Source: Acidimicrobiaceae bacterium (GTDB taxonomy: Bacteria; Actinomycetota; Acidimicrobiia; Acidimicrobiales; Ilumatobacteraceae). From it: a DNA stretch of 5,880 nucleotides. The translations under genes and the position numbers were made by a program. Under the pieces are notes generated by a model that was not told where the DNA came from, ran no database searches, and saw only the letters and a program-made list of their open reading frames with translations. Positions 5,215 to 5,880 of the stretch are shown piece after piece (the first letter of the stretch is position 1; the number at the start of each line of letters is the position of its first letter). The DNA lies in assembly GCA_003455715.1 (NCBI GenBank), contig DMQJ01000235.1:1-5880 (forward strand), written 5' to 3'.

Positions 5215-5829
5215 ATGTTCGCAACTGCTGCCTCCGCCTCACCGTTCCTGTCATCCGAGCAACTCATGGCCGCACTGCCGATCGGCGCGGCACTCACCGT
5301 CGCTGCCCGATCCTTCCTGGGGTGGCGCACCGCCGGCGTCTTCGCCCCGGCGCTCCTGGCCCTGTCACTCTCGCACCTCGGGCCGTCTGTGGGCGGGGCG
5401 GTGCTCGCGGCCGGTGGCCTTGCCGGGTTAGCGGCCATGCCGTTCATCGATCGGCTCGCACTCTCTCGCATTGCCCGGCTCGCTCTCGTGGTGTGCGCGG
5501 TCTGCGCAGGAGTGCAGTTGGCAGGCTTCGGCGCTGCCGAGCAGGGTGCGTTGCCAGTGGTGGTGCTTGCTGTGCTCATCGAGCGTGCCTGGGAGACAGC
5601 GGTCGGCGACGGAGCGCAAGCGGCAGGTCGGCTCGTCGGAGCCACGCTGGTGCTCGCTGCCGCCCTGGTGGTGGTGTTGCAGACGGCACCGCTCGACGCA
5701 CTTCTCGGGATGGGCGGGTTCGTTGCGGTGGTCGTCGGAGCGGTGGCTGTCATCGCCGCGGGTTCCTATCGCGGTCTGCGAGTGGGGGAGCGGCAGCGGT
5801 TCCGGGCCCTTCTGCGAACGGCGGCGTGA
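5215..5829 (+). CDS. multi-pass membrane protein, 7TM part of the inactive transglutaminase-7TM family
   Basis: A 204-residue integral membrane protein with about six or seven hydrophobic helices (roughly 17-34, 40-56, 59-77, 87-106, 112-124, 139-157, 163-183) and a short basic C-terminus (RGLRVGERQRFRALLR). The pattern matches the 7TM region found in proteobacterial inactive-transglutaminase/7TM proteins: GWRTAGVFAPALLALSL corresponds to their GLRTFGTFMPVLIAL, the FIDRLALSRIARLALV stretch to their ERL...VPR segment, and PVVVLAVLIERAWE to their PMVILTMTIER. This comparison is from memory. No transglutaminase-like domain precedes the helices, because the regulator gene ends 70 bp upstream. ATG 5215 is preferred, with GTG 5206 possible; no strong ribosome binding site is seen and the transcript may be leaderless. 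A RimK-related ATP-grasp gene starts 1 nt after its stop, the usual partner of this family. Confidence 0.75.
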   Translation: MFATAASASPFLSSEQLMAALPIGAALTVAARSFLGWRTAGVFAPALLALSLSHLGPSVGGAVLAAGGLAGLAAMPFIDRLALSRIARLALVVCAVCAGVQLAGFGAAEQGALPVVVLAVLIERAWETAVGDGAQAAGRLVGATLVLAAALVVVLQTAPLDALLGMGGFVAVVVGAVAVIAAGSYRGLRVGERQRFRALLRTAA

Positions 5830-5830
5830 G

Positions 5831-5880
5831 ATGGTGCTCGGCATCAATCGGCGCAACGAACTGATCAGCCGCGAGAACCC
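5831..5880 (+). CDS. RimK-related ATP-grasp ligase (alpha-L-glutamate ligase-like), N-terminus only
   Basis: Only 16 complete codons and part of a 17th are visible; the frame reads MVLGINRRNELISREN and continues, probably with Pro, off the window. This closely resembles the conserved N-terminal signature of the 'alpha-L-glutamate ligase-related' ATP-grasp family (VLGxNxRN...I...NPR before the PLVDDK segment). Family members are predicted to form amide or peptide bonds with ATP in the cytosol; the true acceptor is unknown. The start is ATG 5831, one base after the TGA of the 7TM gene, so the two are cotranscribed and probably translationally coupled; GTG 5834 is an alternative. The call rests on a short match plus the diagnostic neighbour. 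Confidence 0.7.
   Translation, partial: MVLGINRRNELISREN

Noticed and set aside
5141..5431. 96-codon plus-strand frame beginning inside the regulator stop region
   Set aside because: It overlaps the 7TM gene in another frame and translates to Pro/Ser/Arg-rich sequence with no domain. The 5215-5829 frame shows clear membrane helices and family motifs.
2..5880. CRISPR arrays, tRNA/rRNA genes, insertion sequences or phage attachment sites
   Set aside because: Apart from 364-1314, the genes run on the plus strand with normal spacing; no spaced palindromic repeats, tRNA-like cloverleaf, transposase or flanking terminal inverted repeats were seen by eye.

Overview
The window is GC-rich, gene-dense bacterial DNA. 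Third codon positions are strongly G/C, GTG is used as a start, and many genes lack a good Shine-Dalgarno sequence. This fits a high-GC Actinomycetota genome, perhaps an acidimicrobial lineage; the phylum is a moderate inference and the class a weak one.

Layout: (1) 2-343, + strand, is the 3' end of an unrecognised gene. (2) 364-1314, - strand, is an isopenicillin-N-synthase-type Fe(II)/2-oxoglutarate oxygenase. (3) 1359-2054, + strand, is a two-domain cupin (DUF861/EutQ-like), divergent from the oxygenase across about 45 bp. (4) 2137-2544 and 2560-3039, + strand, are two small membrane or exported proteins, each ending in a poly-aspartate tail. (5) 3023-4471 and 4476-5144, + strand, are a HAMP-containing sensor histidine kinase and an OmpR/PhoB-type response regulator. 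(6) 5215-5829, + strand, is a polytopic membrane protein matching the 7TM part of the 'inactive transglutaminase-7TM' family. (7) 5831 to the window end is the first 16 codons of a RimK-related ATP-grasp ligase ('alpha-L-glutamate ligase-like').

The main result is regulatory. The gap before the first poly-Asp gene (2054-2088) and the gap after the response-regulator gene (5157-5191) carry the same arrangement. In both, an AGAGA half-site is followed by three direct CTCA-like repeats spaced exactly 11 bp, the spacing used by OmpR/PhoB-family regulators. The two sites align without gaps. They predict that this regulator controls its own poly-Asp/kinase/regulator operon and the adjacent 7TM/ATP-grasp operon, which would make 2137 to beyond 5880 one regulon: acidic exported proteins, two-component sensor, membrane protein and peptide ligase. 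The ATP-grasp + 7TM pairing is known from comparative genomics; I do not know of a description of its link to poly-Asp proteins and a two-component system.

The oxygenase/cupin pair looks like a separate small metabolic unit. No RNA genes, insertion sequences, CRISPR arrays, attachment sites or origins are visible, and no stretch over 300 bases lacks a gene.
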